From: Vibrio agarilyticus
GTDB lineage: Bacteria > Pseudomonadota > Gammaproteobacteria > Enterobacterales > Vibrionaceae
Reading direction: 5' to 3'
Assembly (NCBI RefSeq): GCF_012641465.1
Contig: NZ_JABAIK010000010.1
Location: forward strand, 114,778-178,777
DNA length: 64,000 nt
In this document: positions 40,005 to 48,493 of the stretch, one piece after another
Layout of the letters: every line of letters starts with the position of its first letter
How positions within the stretch are numbered: position 1 is the stretch's first letter
Translations under genes and position numbers: made by a program
Notes under the pieces: model-generated
Told to the model about the DNA's origin: nothing
The model's database searches: none
Seen by the model: the letters and a program-made list of their open reading frames with translations, nothing else

Positions 40005-41324
40005 ATGGTTTCTCGTCGTGATGTACTAAAAAATATGGCGCTATTTTCCTTAACCGCGCCAATGTTAGGAACCGCATCGTTGGCTTGCGCCTCTAGCGCA
40101 AGTCGAAGCAAAGCATTGGTGATTGTGATGCTTGATGGCGGCAATGACTCGGCTCACATGGTGATACCAACCGGTGAGCATTATTCGCAATATCAAGCTA
40201 TTCGGCCCGAATTGGCCATCGATGAAGCGCGGTTATTGCCGATCCCTCAAACGGGGTTTGATCATAATGATCAAACCGTCGCCCTCGGTTTGCACCCGAA
40301 AATGACACAATTGGCGGAACTGCTTAATCGTCAAGAGGGGAACGTTATCGTCAATTGTGGTGTATTGCGTGAACCTGTGACTAAAGCACAAGCCGAAACC
40401 CAAGCGTATCGTTTGCCGCCGTTTTTGTTCTCCCATAACTCTCAAAAAGTCGAGCTGGCGAAAAGCGCGGCTGGCCACAATCTCACCACCGGCTGGGTCG
40501 GGCGTTTGATGGACGTGATCCGTGATGACTCATCGAACATTGACCCTTTATTTAGCCACGCAGGTGATGCACTGGTGCTGCGAGCGAGCACACTCAGCCA
40601 GAATATCATTCGTGGTGATAACATTGCCAAGCTCAACACGGGTGCCAATATCACGCAGCAGTTGGATAGTTATCTAGAGAATGGGTGGTCAGATCCTTTT
40701 GACGCAACGGTAGCACAGGTGGGACGTGATGCGATTCACGTCGCGCAAGATCTCATAGATGTGATTGATGCAGCCGATGAACACGATGCTTTTGTTTATC
40801 CTGATACGGGACTGGGTTTGCAATGCAAAGTTACCGCAAAATTGATTCGGAGTAGAGCTGCATTGGGGCATCAGCAACAAGTGTTTTTCTTGCAACTCTC
40901 AGGGTTCGATACTCATGCGAATCAACAGGAAACGTTGGATGAAAAATACGCTGAACTGAGCGATGCGTTAGCCACGTTTTATCAGCACCTCAAAGTGCTG
41001 GGACTGCATCATGATGTGATCACGATGACAATGTCAGATTTTGGTCGCCGAATTCCGGTCAATGGTACTGGTACGGATCATGGTTGGGGTGGGCATCAGT
41101 TGATTTTGGGCGGTGATGTACAAAGCACTCAGTTTATTGGCCGATGGCCAGAATACAATATTGATGGGCCCAATATGGTGGAGCGTGGACGCTTACTACC
41201 GACTACGGCAACCGATCAAATTAATATTGCAGTGGCTCGTTGGCTCGGGGCGACGGAAACGGCAATTAACCATGTGTTCCCCAACGCGATCAAATTTGAG
41301 GCACTCAACATCCTCAAAGTGTAG
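40005..41324 (+). CDS. DUF1501 secreted protein (Tat signal)
   Basis: 439 residues. The start MVSRRDVLKNMALFSLTAP has the twin-arginine pattern followed by a hydrophobic stretch and an Ala-rich cleavage region. The core KALVIVMLDGGNDSAHMVIP, the LGLHPKMTQLAELLN segment and the C-terminal GTDHGWGGHQLILGGDV match DUF1501, an alkaline phosphatase/sulfatase-like fold. It is co-transcribed with the DUF1800 gene (two-base gap). Folded export via Tat suggests a cofactor or metal; the substrate is unknown. Confidence 0.88.
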   Translation: MVSRRDVLKNMALFSLTAPMLGTASLACASSASRSKALVIVMLDGGNDSAHMVIPTGEHYSQYQAIRPELAIDEARLLPIPQTGFDHNDQTVALGLHPKMTQLAELLNRQEGNVIVNCGVLREPVTKAQAETQAYRLPPFLFSHNSQKVELAKSAAGHNLTTGWVGRLMDVIRDDSSNIDPLFSHAGDALVLRASTLSQNIIRGDNIAKLNTGANITQQLDSYLENGWSDPFDATVAQVGRDAIHVAQDLIDVIDAADEHDAFVYPDTGLGLQCKVTAKLIRSRAALGHQQQVFFLQLSGFDTHANQQETLDEKYAELSDALATFYQHLKVLGLHHDVITMTMSDFGRRIPVNGTGTDHGWGGHQLILGGDVQSTQFIGRWPEYNIDGPNMVERGRLLPTTATDQINIAVARWLGATETAINHVFPNAIKFEALNILKV

Positions 41325-41332
41325 ATAATCCT

Positions 41333-41390
41333 CTTTCCACCTGAAGTTGCAGCTTTGTTGGTCGGCACTCTTGAGATCACTTGGGTATAA
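41333..41390. repeat. Intergenic repeat fragment (copy E)
   Basis: CCACCTGAAGTTGCAGCTTT at the left and CTTGAGATCACTTGGGTATA at the right are the two ends of the repeat family brought close together; the inside is nearly all lost. Confidence 0.6.
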
Positions 41391-41443
41391 TGGACGTTAG
41401 TTGCTGACTGTCTGGCTGCATCTTCAGTGGGTTGGCGCTCTAT

Positions 41444-41938
41444 TTAACGGGGTTGCGACAACACCACGACTTGAGTTTTAGCCCACATATCATGAACCCC
41501 GCGCTTTTTAGGGTCGAGTAACGCGGCTAAATTAGCCAGCCCAAAGCCGGATGTGGCGAGTCGGATCAGCGCTTGACTGACCGTGATACGGCCCCCTTGT
41601 AGGTTTTGCACTTCCAATTTCCAAGCGCGCATGCCAAGGGTTTGCCCAGCGCGCACCCAGAAAAAAGTAAAAAAACCAATCCAAACCAAGGCTAAATACG
41701 CAACGTAAACAGGGCTCCAAACCGGGTGGTGAGTCAGCATATCACTGACATCTTGATAGCCGGCGTAGTGAATCACGCCAAAAGCGAGTAGCGCTTCAAG
41801 CGTTGCAACAACCACACCTGCTGCCAGCATTTCAAGCGCAATAACAATGAGCCCATCATAAAGTAGCGCAGCCACTCTGCGGCCAAATCCTGCTTGGGTT
41901 AATGAGGCTGAGTGGTGCGATGTAGCACTGGAATTCAT
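41444..41938 (-). CDS. RDD-family membrane protein
   Basis: 164 residues. The RDD motif is near the start: GFGRRVAALLYDGLIVIAL (R and D in helix 1). Then about three membrane segments, and RAGQTLGMRAWKLEVQNLQG plus the closing DPKKRGVHDMWAKTQVV, both usual in RDD proteins. Function unknown; some family members are Na+/H+ antiporters, most are uncharacterised. It is leftward, just before the tRNA-Leu promoter region, and is the last core gene before the island. Confidence 0.82.
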   Translation of the reverse strand: MNSSATSHHSASLTQAGFGRRVAALLYDGLIVIALEMLAAGVVVATLEALLAFGVIHYAGYQDVSDMLTHHPVWSPVYVAYLALVWIGFFTFFWVRAGQTLGMRAWKLEVQNLQGGRITVSQALIRLATSGFGLANLAALLDPKKRGVHDMWAKTQVVVLSQPR

Positions 41939-42116
41939 AGGTATTGGGTTCGGTTGTAAAAGTGTAGCTTTAGCATACTGGCTTGATTAAAAGGAAAAAA
42001 GGCTTACGGCCATTTAAACTTCTTGGCCACGATGTTAGCTCACAATTTTACGAGATTATAGCTGGTGCGAAGTGGTGCAAATCGCAGCAATTGAATCAAG
42101 CTCATATGATTTTGTG

Positions 42117-42144
42117 TTGCAGTCATTTAGAAACTTGGTATAGT
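42117..42144 (+). promoter_or_regulatory. tRNA-Leu promoter
   Basis: TTGCAG (42117-42122), 16-base spacer, TATAGT (42139-42144), about 29 bases before the tRNA 5' end. Confidence 0.7.
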
Positions 42145-42172
42145 TCATGGCAACAACGGGAGCATTCCCGAT

Positions 42173-42257
42173 GCCGGTGTGGTGAAATTGGTATACACGA
42201 CGGATTCAAAATCCGTTTCCTTCGGGAGTGGCGGTTCAAGTCCGCCCACCGGTACCA
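42173..42257 (+). tRNA. tRNA-Leu (anticodon CAA)
   Basis: 85-base class II tRNA. The acceptor GCCGGTG pairs with CACCGGT (first pair G-U), followed by discriminator A and encoded CCA. The anticodon arm ACGGA-TTCAAAA-TCCGT gives CAA, reading UUG. The long variable arm (TTCCTTCGGGAG) and T arm GGCGGTTCAAGTCCGCC are intact. The gene is the integration site of the island: its 3' part from 42202 is repeated at 62238. The version seen here is therefore a hybrid, host 5' part plus element-borne 3' part. Confidence 0.95.
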
Positions 42258-42303
42258 AATTTAAAGACAAAGCCTCGACGAAAGTCGGGGCTTTGTTGTT
42301 TCT
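42202..42303 (+). other. Left attachment site (attL), 102-bp direct repeat with attR
   Basis: From GGATTCAAAATCCGTTTCC in the anticodon arm to TTGTTGTTTCT past the tRNA terminator, identical with 62238-62339 except for two bases (the G and A in TAAAGACAAAG read A and G there). This marks the left island boundary. Confidence 0.9.
42269..42294 (+). terminator. tRNA-Leu terminator
   Basis: AAAGCCTCGAC, GAAA loop, GTCGGGGCTTT (one G-T pair), then TTGTTGTTT. The same hairpin is copied at attR. Confidence 0.85.
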
Positions 42304-42767
42304 AACACAATCAAAAGTTTACCTCAGTTTTCCTTTCCTGTTATCAGCGAAAAGTCTCTCCCGATAGACTCTCGTTATCAACGCTGAAATTTCTCCCATG
42401 GTCCATCTATGGTTCATCGCATGCCGATTCTGTGCGCAAGGGAATCCTAGTAAATCCAACAAACACCGGTTGCTACAAAGATGCAAGCCAGTATTGCCAA
42501 GGGCTGTGGGGGGTAAGAACCATGGTGCGACCATGGTGAATTTACAGTGCTATGGGTTCAGGTAGGTAGTTTGGTTTGGGTGAAAGTTCGTTTTGATGAA
42601 TTGGTCTTTAAGCCTTTTATCATGGGGTTTGTTGGTTAGTGTGTATTAAAGCCGTAGGGGATATACATCAACAAACAACTACACAGACACATTCATCGGC
42701 AAGTTGTGTTCGATATGCAACTGTGTAATCTTTGGTGTAATGTCATCCAAATGGAGTTGATTGCACT
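42304..42767. other. Non-coding region at the left end of the island
   Basis: 464 bases with no convincing gene. CCATGGT occurs at 42396, 42520 and 42531, with a variant (TATGGT) at 42408; the pair at 42520/42531 is 11 bases apart. These could be recombinase or regulator binding sites, but this is a guess from the spacing. The end is the promoter region for the gene at 42768. Confidence 0.4.
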
Positions 42768-43334
42768 ATGAAAGTGATATTCGTCGATGCGGAAAATGTT
42801 GGGCTGAAAGAGCTTGAAAAGATTAATGCCTCGATTGTCGATAAGGTATTTGTGTTCTCGAAATCAGATGCGGTTAAGTTGGTATGCGAAAAGTCTATGT
42901 ACCTTTGCTTGAATGATTACCCCACAGGACAGAACCAAGCTGATTTCTACATTATTGCCTACCTATCAAGAGTGTTACTGGCTTTGGATAAGAAGCAATT
43001 AGGTTCGATTCATTTCGAGCTATACAGTAATGATGAAAATCTAATTACGGCATTTGAATTTCAGTGTGATCAACTTGGGGCTAACTGTCAGATCATTCGA
43101 ACTAGAGAGCAGACTGTCGTACCTATCACTGAATCAGCATCAACATCACCAAAACCGAACTCAGCAGAAGCCAAGTTATTAAAAGCTCTTAAATCACCGC
43201 ACTCGTTAGATCCCGAATTTCAGCAGCGGTTAGGGTTATCTAAATCTGATTTTACTAAAGCAATTAATGAGCTATCGAAAAGCAATCAAATCAAGCGCTC
43301 TCCTCAGTCGAAGAAAATGTGGGTGAGATGTTAG
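42768..43334 (+). CDS. PIN/NYN-like domain protein with C-terminal winged helix
   Basis: 188 residues. The N-terminal half reads like a PIN/NYN-type nuclease: strand 1 with acidic residues (MKVIFVDAENVGLKELE), then PTGQNQADFYIIAYLSRVLL with a conserved Asp, and FELYSNDENLITAFEF with the third acidic site. After a Ser/Pro/Thr linker (about 120-135) the C-terminal 50 residues look like a small winged helix (AEAKLLKALKSPHSLDPEFQ, then GLSKSDFTKAINELSKS). A ribonuclease role is inferred from the fold only. It is the first gene inside attL, monocistronic, and faces the large XRE gene tail to tail. It could be a defence or RNA-control gene. Confidence 0.6.
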   Translation: MKVIFVDAENVGLKELEKINASIVDKVFVFSKSDAVKLVCEKSMYLCLNDYPTGQNQADFYIIAYLSRVLLALDKKQLGSIHFELYSNDENLITAFEFQCDQLGANCQIIRTREQTVVPITESASTSPKPNSAEAKLLKALKSPHSLDPEFQQRLGLSKSDFTKAINELSKSNQIKRSPQSKKMWVRC

Positions 43335-43481
43335 CCTTGCTAGTAGCATCAAGTCGTAAATATCGCCGTTAAATGTCCACTGGGTGACTATTTTGGGGCT
43401 TCTCTGCGGTAACTGTCACTGACCACTGAGTAGGGGGCCGCTGGCTGTAGACTTAAACCTATTGTTGCTCGTGGAGTTGCT

Positions 43482-43526
43482 ATGTGCGCTATGGGATGTA
43501 ATTGTGGTTGTGGTATCGGAGCCTGA
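43482..43526 (+). CDS. Possible micro-ORF, 14 residues, Cys-rich
   Basis: Reads MCAMGCNCGCGIGA with four cysteines and ends at TGA. GGAG lies six bases upstream of the ATG, a good ribosome site. It could be a tiny metal- or thiol-binding peptide or a leader peptide for Cys sensing, or chance. No downstream gene on the same strand follows closely, which argues against a leader. Confidence 0.25.
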   Translation: MCAMGCNCGCGIGA

Positions 43527-43592
43527 ACGATGGCATGGATGCGGTGGGATGAATTGACAGTACTGTGGTGATTGGATTTTGATATTAAATAT

Positions 43593-43644
43593 ATAATAAC
43601 GAGTACAACCGCTTGCCGTAGGCCGCTGTTGTACTCGTTATTAT
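43593..43644. repeat. 17-bp perfect inverted repeat (52-bp hairpin)
   Basis: ATAATAACGAGTACAAC pairs with GTTGTACTCGTTATTAT around an 18-base loop (CGCTTGCCGTAGGCCGCT). It lies between convergent stops and may end both transcripts, but there is no T run. The long exact stem could also be a recombination or protein-binding site. Confidence 0.75.
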
Positions 43645-43732
43645 TAATAGTATGTTAGTGGTTCTGCTGACGAAATCAGACACTAAGCCCTTCGAAAACC
43701 TCTTTTTCTGTAAGCGTTTTTTTTCGTGTCAG

Positions 43733-45283
43733 TTACCCAAAAACCTCGACATCACTGAACATGTAGCCGTGTTCTAGCAGTGATTGCTTAACTGACTCTT
43801 TGAGATTGACATCGATATGATCTAGTAGCTCTTCTGCTGCTAGTTTTGGCTGTATTGTTAAGATTTTTTGGTCGAAGATGCTAGCTTCTTGAAGAAGAAT
43901 TAGATCATTGTTGTCTAAAGAATATATTAAAGTCTTCCCTTGGCTTTCTCTTTCTGTAGAGAAAGCCAATTTACCACCAATTTGAACTGTATGAATGACT
44001 GGTTCGGGTGTTTGTGCAGTCAACATGTCTTTGAGTCCGTTTAATAGTTCTAACTCATGTTTATTTCCGTCCAAAGCAATTTTTAGCTGGCCTGATTTCA
44101 AAATGCTATCGGCAATAACAGATAGGTCATTCAGGCGAGGATCTAGAACCTCAAGCTCTTTACCTGATGTGAGAGCTTCACAAGCTTTTTGGTGAAATAC
44201 TTTATCGCTATCTAGCTTGGAACATAGTCCTAGCTCTTTCTCCTTAAAGTTAAAGAGTTCTGAGTAGCGATCTTGCTGTTCCTCTATAAATTTTTCAAAG
44301 GTGCCTTGAAGTTTTTTAGCGGAATCAATTGCGAATTCGATATCGTCAAATTCGATAAAACCGTCAGGCTTGCTAATAGAATCAGAGAAATAGGCATCAC
44401 GATTTTCTAGCCGTAGCATGCCGTACTTAGGACCAAATTGACTGTCATCGAGAAATTGAGCAACTCTCGTCATAATGCTCACGAGTTCTGCTAACGGGTG
44501 TGTGAAGTACGTGCCAGTGTAGTTAAAATCTTGTAGAGCTTTGTCGACTTGTTGAAGAAGCTCGTCTTTTATCTCTTCAAGGTTTTGATCGGGGTTTCGA
44601 TTGTATAGGGTTCTTTGTAAGCTACTTGAAATGGAATACTCAATAGTGCTCTTGAAGAACTCTCGTTGGTTTTTCTCACGATGCGTTTTGCTTTCTATTT
44701 GTTCTTCTGCCTCTTGAATCGCTTTTTTAAGTTGTGCGAGTACGGCTTGCATAGTGTTTTGGTAACTTGATGGTAATACGCTAAATGGTTTTACATAAGG
44801 TGACATTTGGCTGAGTAAGTGTTCTTGCTTCTTGGAGAAATGGAGGTCGGAATCAACTTCCTTGCAAACATACAAGTGATACTGAGTCGCGATAACCTCA
44901 TTTAATGATTCTAATGACACTGTACTGTCGAATTTCTCACGTAGTTCAAAAGGAAGTGACTCGAGCCCTCCTATAAAGGCTTTTACTTGCTTTACCAGAA
45001 ATAGGTCTAGGTCTTCTTTAGATAAAGCTAAACGCACGCATTTTGAAACTTGGAATGTTTCTGCTTTATGGTTCGGTAAGCGGAGGTTTAACAATGCTCT
45101 TAGTTTTTGAAGGTATTCATCGCTAGGTTTCTGACCGTCTTTCCACCCGTTGATTCTGGACTGTTTTACGCCACATCTGCGAGCGATTTCTGATGGAGCT
45201 ATATTTAACGATTCAAGTTGCTCGACAATGCTTTTTGCGCAGTCCTTATCAAGCTTTTGGTTGTGGGTTATTGATTCTGACAT
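43733..45283 (-). CDS. Large XRE-type helix-turn-helix protein of unknown function
   Basis: 516 residues from the ATG at 45283, with GAGG five bases upstream; a GTG two codons earlier is possible. Residues about 18-70 are a Cro/C1-type HTH (LNIAPSEIARRCGVKQSRIN, then GWKDGQKPSDEYLQKLRALL). The rest is mostly helical and charged, with a likely coiled coil near 190-215 (LKKAIQEAEEQIESKTHREK) and no recognised enzyme motif or membrane segment. The size is far above a simple repressor, so it is probably a DNA-binding sensor or effector. It is divergent from the integrase across a 416-base spacer and convergent with the PIN/NYN-like gene. Function unknown. Confidence 0.6.
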   Translation of the reverse strand: MSESITHNQKLDKDCAKSIVEQLESLNIAPSEIARRCGVKQSRINGWKDGQKPSDEYLQKLRALLNLRLPNHKAETFQVSKCVRLALSKEDLDLFLVKQVKAFIGGLESLPFELREKFDSTVSLESLNEVIATQYHLYVCKEVDSDLHFSKKQEHLLSQMSPYVKPFSVLPSSYQNTMQAVLAQLKKAIQEAEEQIESKTHREKNQREFFKSTIEYSISSSLQRTLYNRNPDQNLEEIKDELLQQVDKALQDFNYTGTYFTHPLAELVSIMTRVAQFLDDSQFGPKYGMLRLENRDAYFSDSISKPDGFIEFDDIEFAIDSAKKLQGTFEKFIEEQQDRYSELFNFKEKELGLCSKLDSDKVFHQKACEALTSGKELEVLDPRLNDLSVIADSILKSGQLKIALDGNKHELELLNGLKDMLTAQTPEPVIHTVQIGGKLAFSTERESQGKTLIYSLDNNDLILLQEASIFDQKILTIQPKLAAEELLDHIDVNLKESVKQSLLEHGYMFSDVEVFG

Positions 45284-45289
45284 AGACAC

Positions 45290-45705
45290 CTCTTTTGGGA
45301 TTAAGTTTGAAATGACTATAAATGCATATAATAAGAAAATAAAAGGAAAATTTACGTAAGTGTGTTTTTGTAATTAATTGAAATTAAAAGTAATTTTTTA
45401 TTTTTAAAGAAATCAACAGAGAAATTTTGGGTGTTTTTAAGGTGTTTTGGGCTGAAAGATACCCTGCCATTCGTTACTTTTGGGTGATTTTTTACATGAG
45501 AGGAGAGTTATTGAGCTTAAATGCCGTGCTGCGTAAATTTTACATAAATAAACCTCCCTTGTTGCCTTATGTATTGAAGCTTTACTTTTATCCGGCGGAA
45601 GTTTTGCGTAATTTTTGTGGTGCCTCTAACCGTATCATGTCGCTGTAACAAATTGCCATTCAAACACATATTAACTAATTGAATATCTAGTTAATGGAGG
45701 TTTGA
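45290..45705. promoter_or_regulatory. Divergent spacer between the XRE gene and the integrase
   Basis: 416 bases, very AT-rich near the XRE start. Just before the integrase a perfect inverted repeat TTAACTA (45671-45677) / TAGTTAA (45688-45694) ends next to the GGAGG ribosome site, so it may be an operator or an mRNA hairpin controlling integrase expression. No gene seen. Confidence 0.5.
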
Positions 45706-46938
45706 ATGAGCACACAACGACTCACCACTGCCTATCTAAACAATCTCAAGCCCAACCCTGCCAACGCTAAATCGACCGATTACGAAGTCAACTTATCCGC
45801 TATGAAAGACTCTGGTTTGCCTACGGGTGTTCGCTGCCTAGTGGGTAAGTCTGGTAACAAGCGCTTCTTGCTTCGATATATCAGTCCAGTAACGGGTAAA
45901 AAAGCTTCCATCGGGCTTGGTAAGCATCCCGAAACGGACTTATCGACACTGAGAAAGCTTGCTAAAGAGTATCGTCAACAAATCCTAGATGGTCACGATC
46001 CGAAGATTGAACGTGATACTGGAAAGATTGATTCTTCTATGACCCTTGAACGATTTTTCAATGAAGTCTATTTGCCATTAGCCAAGCAGAAACGCTCATG
46101 GAAAGACGATGTCGCACGGTTTCGTCATGCCAAGTCTATTCATCAAGTGTCGATACATCGGCTCACTGCGGCACATATCATTAAGATTCAAATGGAAATG
46201 CAGGAAGCGATTAGTGAAACCACGGGCAAACCTTATGCAGTGGCCTCAATCAATCGCGTTTTGGCACTATTGAAAACGATCAATCGCCAATCTTATAAAT
46301 TGATGGACGCGCCATTAATCGCAAGCAAGGTTAGCTTGATGAAAGAAGATAATGTGCGTACGGGTTACTTCTCGGAAGTTCAGCTCAAGGAGTTCATTAG
46401 CCACGCTATGAACCACGATGATAAAAGCATTGGTGCGTATCTAGCGTTGCTGTTTTTAACGGGAACAAGGGATAAGGAGATGCGACTGCGCTTGAAATCC
46501 GATATCAATTGGGAGGAGAAAACCCTCACTATTCCGCATACGAAAAACGGTAGTAGCCACATTATTTACTTGAGTGATTACATGCTTGATATTTTAAGAA
46601 TGGTGCCTGATGTGTCGAATAATCCTTTTCTCTTTCCTGGACGCAAAAGAGGCAAGCCGATAGGACAACCTAGGCATGCATTCAAGGCGATTAAAGCCAA
46701 GATGGGGTTGCCTGAGATACCGGGAGATAAAGCGAATATGACACTGCATTCGGCACGCCATACGGTAGGAAGTTTATTGGCCTCGAACGGAGTGTCATTG
46801 CACGACATTGCCAAACAGTTAAACCATGCAGATCTATCAAGTACAAGGCGTTATTCCAAGCTGACTGTTGGACGCCGAAGAGAGATAGGCTCTTACTTAT
46901 CGGACATGGTCACGGCAAAGCCCGAAATACGTTGGTAG
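45706..46938 (+). CDS. Tyrosine-type site-specific integrase
   Basis: 410 residues. An N-terminal arm-binding domain of the P4-integrase type (LLRYISPVTGKKASIGLGKH), a core-binding domain near 110-210, and the catalytic domain: Arg255 in TGTRDKEMR, then H348-x-x-R351 in LHSARHTVGS, and the nucleophile Tyr383 in STRRYSKL. All catalytic residues are present. It should integrate and excise the island at the tRNA-Leu anticodon arm. It lies 3.4 kb inside attL rather than next to it, so the genes to its left may be later acquisitions. GGAGG precedes the ATG, and a strong terminator follows. Confidence 0.93.
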   Translation: MSTQRLTTAYLNNLKPNPANAKSTDYEVNLSAMKDSGLPTGVRCLVGKSGNKRFLLRYISPVTGKKASIGLGKHPETDLSTLRKLAKEYRQQILDGHDPKIERDTGKIDSSMTLERFFNEVYLPLAKQKRSWKDDVARFRHAKSIHQVSIHRLTAAHIIKIQMEMQEAISETTGKPYAVASINRVLALLKTINRQSYKLMDAPLIASKVSLMKEDNVRTGYFSEVQLKEFISHAMNHDDKSIGAYLALLFLTGTRDKEMRLRLKSDINWEEKTLTIPHTKNGSSHIIYLSDYMLDILRMVPDVSNNPFLFPGRKRGKPIGQPRHAFKAIKAKMGLPEIPGDKANMTLHSARHTVGSLLASNGVSLHDIAKQLNHADLSSTRRYSKLTVGRRREIGSYLSDMVTAKPEIRW

Positions 46939-46968
46939 CCAGTGCCGCTGATTTGAAAAATACATTAG

Positions 46969-47008
46969 AAAAGCCCCTGTTTAGTTCATCGCTAAACAGG
47001 GGCTTTTT
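46969..47008 (+). terminator. Integrase terminator
   Basis: AAAAGCCCCTGTTTAG and CTAAACAGGGGCTTTTT, a 16-bp stem with a 7-base loop, 30 bases after the integrase stop. Confidence 0.9.
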
Positions 47009-47030
47009 CATTGCTAAAAGGAAACTCACG

Positions 47031-47414
47031 ATGAAAAAAGTAAACAAGTTTGAAGAAGTCGCATCGCTGCCAATGCCTGATGGGATTAAAGCGAAACTGT
47101 TAGAACATTTGATAGAGCCATTCGGTGATGAAGAAAGCACTAAAGCGTTCTGGGATGAGGTCACTACAACCTTGTACTTGATCGAGGAGTCCGATAACGA
47201 CGAAACCTTGAGTGAACAAGCCGAAGAAGATCAGCACTTCCTACGCTTTGTTTCAAATTACCCTGAATGGGTTCTGCTGTTAAACGATGATGATTGTCCT
47301 TGGTTGCTGGCGGTCGCCATAGTGACCATGGAGGGTGGTGGCGTTTACTGCTGCGCTCCAATGAACAGTCCAACGTTCCCTGTCGCCAAGTTAACTGATC
47401 AAGCTGAATCTTAA
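47031..47414 (+). CDS. Hypothetical acidic protein, 127 residues
   Basis: Starts at ATG 47031 with AAGGA eight bases upstream; the frame is open back to 46932 but that part overlaps the integrase terminator. The protein is acidic (SDNDETLSEQAEEDQHFLRF) with a hydrophobic centre (WVLLLNDDDCPWLLAVAIVT). No known motif. It is the first of three rightward small genes (47031, 47459, 48062) with gaps of 44 and about 100 bases, ended by a terminator at 48568, and so is probably one operon under a promoter overlapping the integrase terminator. Confidence 0.65.
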   Translation: MKKVNKFEEVASLPMPDGIKAKLLEHLIEPFGDEESTKAFWDEVTTTLYLIEESDNDETLSEQAEEDQHFLRFVSNYPEWVLLLNDDDCPWLLAVAIVTMEGGGVYCCAPMNSPTFPVAKLTDQAES

Positions 47415-47458
47415 AACCAAATTCAACCTGAACAATTCCATCTTAAAGGAGGTGTCCT

Positions 47459-47959
47459 ATGGCACGTAAACCAAACCAACAACAAGAAGTGGTTCAACCT
47501 GAAATCGCAGAGGGCAATGAACAAGTAACAGTTGCGGAGGAACTGCCAGTCGATCATTTCACTAATATCGTATTCGATGGCAAAGCGAAAAAGTTATCAC
47601 CGAAAACAACAAACCATGTGTTCTATGAGGTTTCGGAGCATGATGATCTAAAAGCGTTGTTTATCCGTCTTTCTGGTAATGAGGGAGGCGGCCTTCACTC
47701 TAAGGAATGGATCGCGCTTGAAGATATATTCACTGTACTAAACGGGCAGACTGATAAGCCATTTAAGAGCACTGTATTCAAGTCAGTGTTCAAAGGTGGC
47801 AGTGCCAATAATGCTGGTTTCTTGGCGGCTTGTTGTCGTGGGTTAGATCTTATCATCCCAACGGAGAAATCGGTGTTTCTCCATGTTCTAGCGCCAGACT
47901 ACGAGCAACGTCGTGATGAATTGCTGTCTCTAGTGAGTGACGAAACTAAATCAGAATAA
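47459..47959 (+). CDS. Hypothetical island protein, 166 residues
   Basis: 166 residues, soluble; strong ribosome site (AAAGGAGG) before ATG 47459. A charged N-terminal tail (MARKPNQQQEVVQPEIAEGN) leads to a compact domain with LKALFIRLSGNEGGGLHSKE and a Lys/Phe-rich middle (KPFKSTVFKSVFKGGSANNA). The composition suggests nucleic-acid or protein binding, but no family is recognised. Middle gene of the 47031-48493 group. Confidence 0.65.
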   Translation: MARKPNQQQEVVQPEIAEGNEQVTVAEELPVDHFTNIVFDGKAKKLSPKTTNHVFYEVSEHDDLKALFIRLSGNEGGGLHSKEWIALEDIFTVLNGQTDKPFKSTVFKSVFKGGSANNAGFLAACCRGLDLIIPTEKSVFLHVLAPDYEQRRDELLSLVSDETKSE

Positions 47960-48061
47960 CCCTGAAAAATTCATTAATCCTTACCAACCAAGCCTGCTCT
48001 GGCTTTTCATACCTAGCACTGACCAAGAGTGCTCCCCTTGCAAACTAAACGAGACTTTATT

Positions 48062-48493
48062 ATGACCTTAACTTTTGACGTTGAGCGATTACTGCTGCCT
48101 GTCAGTGTTGATCTTCAAGATGCTTTAAACCGAGTGATCAGCGAATCAGGCAAATGGACTCCCATGATCCAATCGGTGGTGTTTAACTTCCGAGATACTA
48201 CATATAGTGTTGAAGATGGTGGTTGGCACCCAGTTGAAATAAGACTGGTTCGACTTTACGACCAGTGGATCTTTGATTACATCACTGACTTTGCCTACTG
48301 CGGTGGTCCATATCCTGAACTGGTTAAAGAGGTGGACTTTAACTTCTCATCGGGAACGGTGGGCTTTTCTTATGTTCCTGAGTTGCCGATAACCAGTAGC
48401 GAGGTAATGGAGTTCTACTCGATGTGGGAATCGAACTTTCTCAGCTACGTCGAGATGGGCGTGTTCGATGAGATAAAAGTCACGGTGGATTAG
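48062..48493 (+). CDS. DUF2787 family protein
   Basis: 143 residues from ATG 48062 (MTLTFDVERLLLPVSVDLQD). The segments IQSVVFNFRDTTYSVEDGGW, HPVEIRLVR and FDYITDFAYCGGPYPELVKE are the pattern of DUF2787, a small family seen mainly in Vibrio and Shewanella genomic islands. Function is unknown. It is the last gene of the rightward group and is followed by a terminator (48568-48617). Its presence is a marker of this class of mobile island. Confidence 0.75.
   Translation: MTLTFDVERLLLPVSVDLQDALNRVISESGKWTPMIQSVVFNFRDTTYSVEDGGWHPVEIRLVRLYDQWIFDYITDFAYCGGPYPELVKEVDFNFSSGTVGFSYVPELPITSSEVMEFYSMWESNFLSYVEMGVFDEIKVTVD

Larger units (their letters stand above)
43335..43732. other. 398-base gap with a micro-ORF and a long hairpin
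   Basis: Between two convergent genes. It holds a possible 14-codon Cys-rich ORF (43482-43526) and a perfect 17-bp inverted repeat (43593-43644). Nothing else is recognised. Confidence 0.5.

Noticed and set aside
42179-42367. ORF of 62 codons across the tRNA-Leu gene
   Set aside because: It is a chance frame through the tRNA and its terminator; the same frame appears at 62206-62439 for the same reason.
43593-43644. Hairpin as an integron attC site
   Set aside because: The required RYYYAAC/GTTRRRY ends and extrahelical bases are not present, and no cassette array or integron integrase is in the window.
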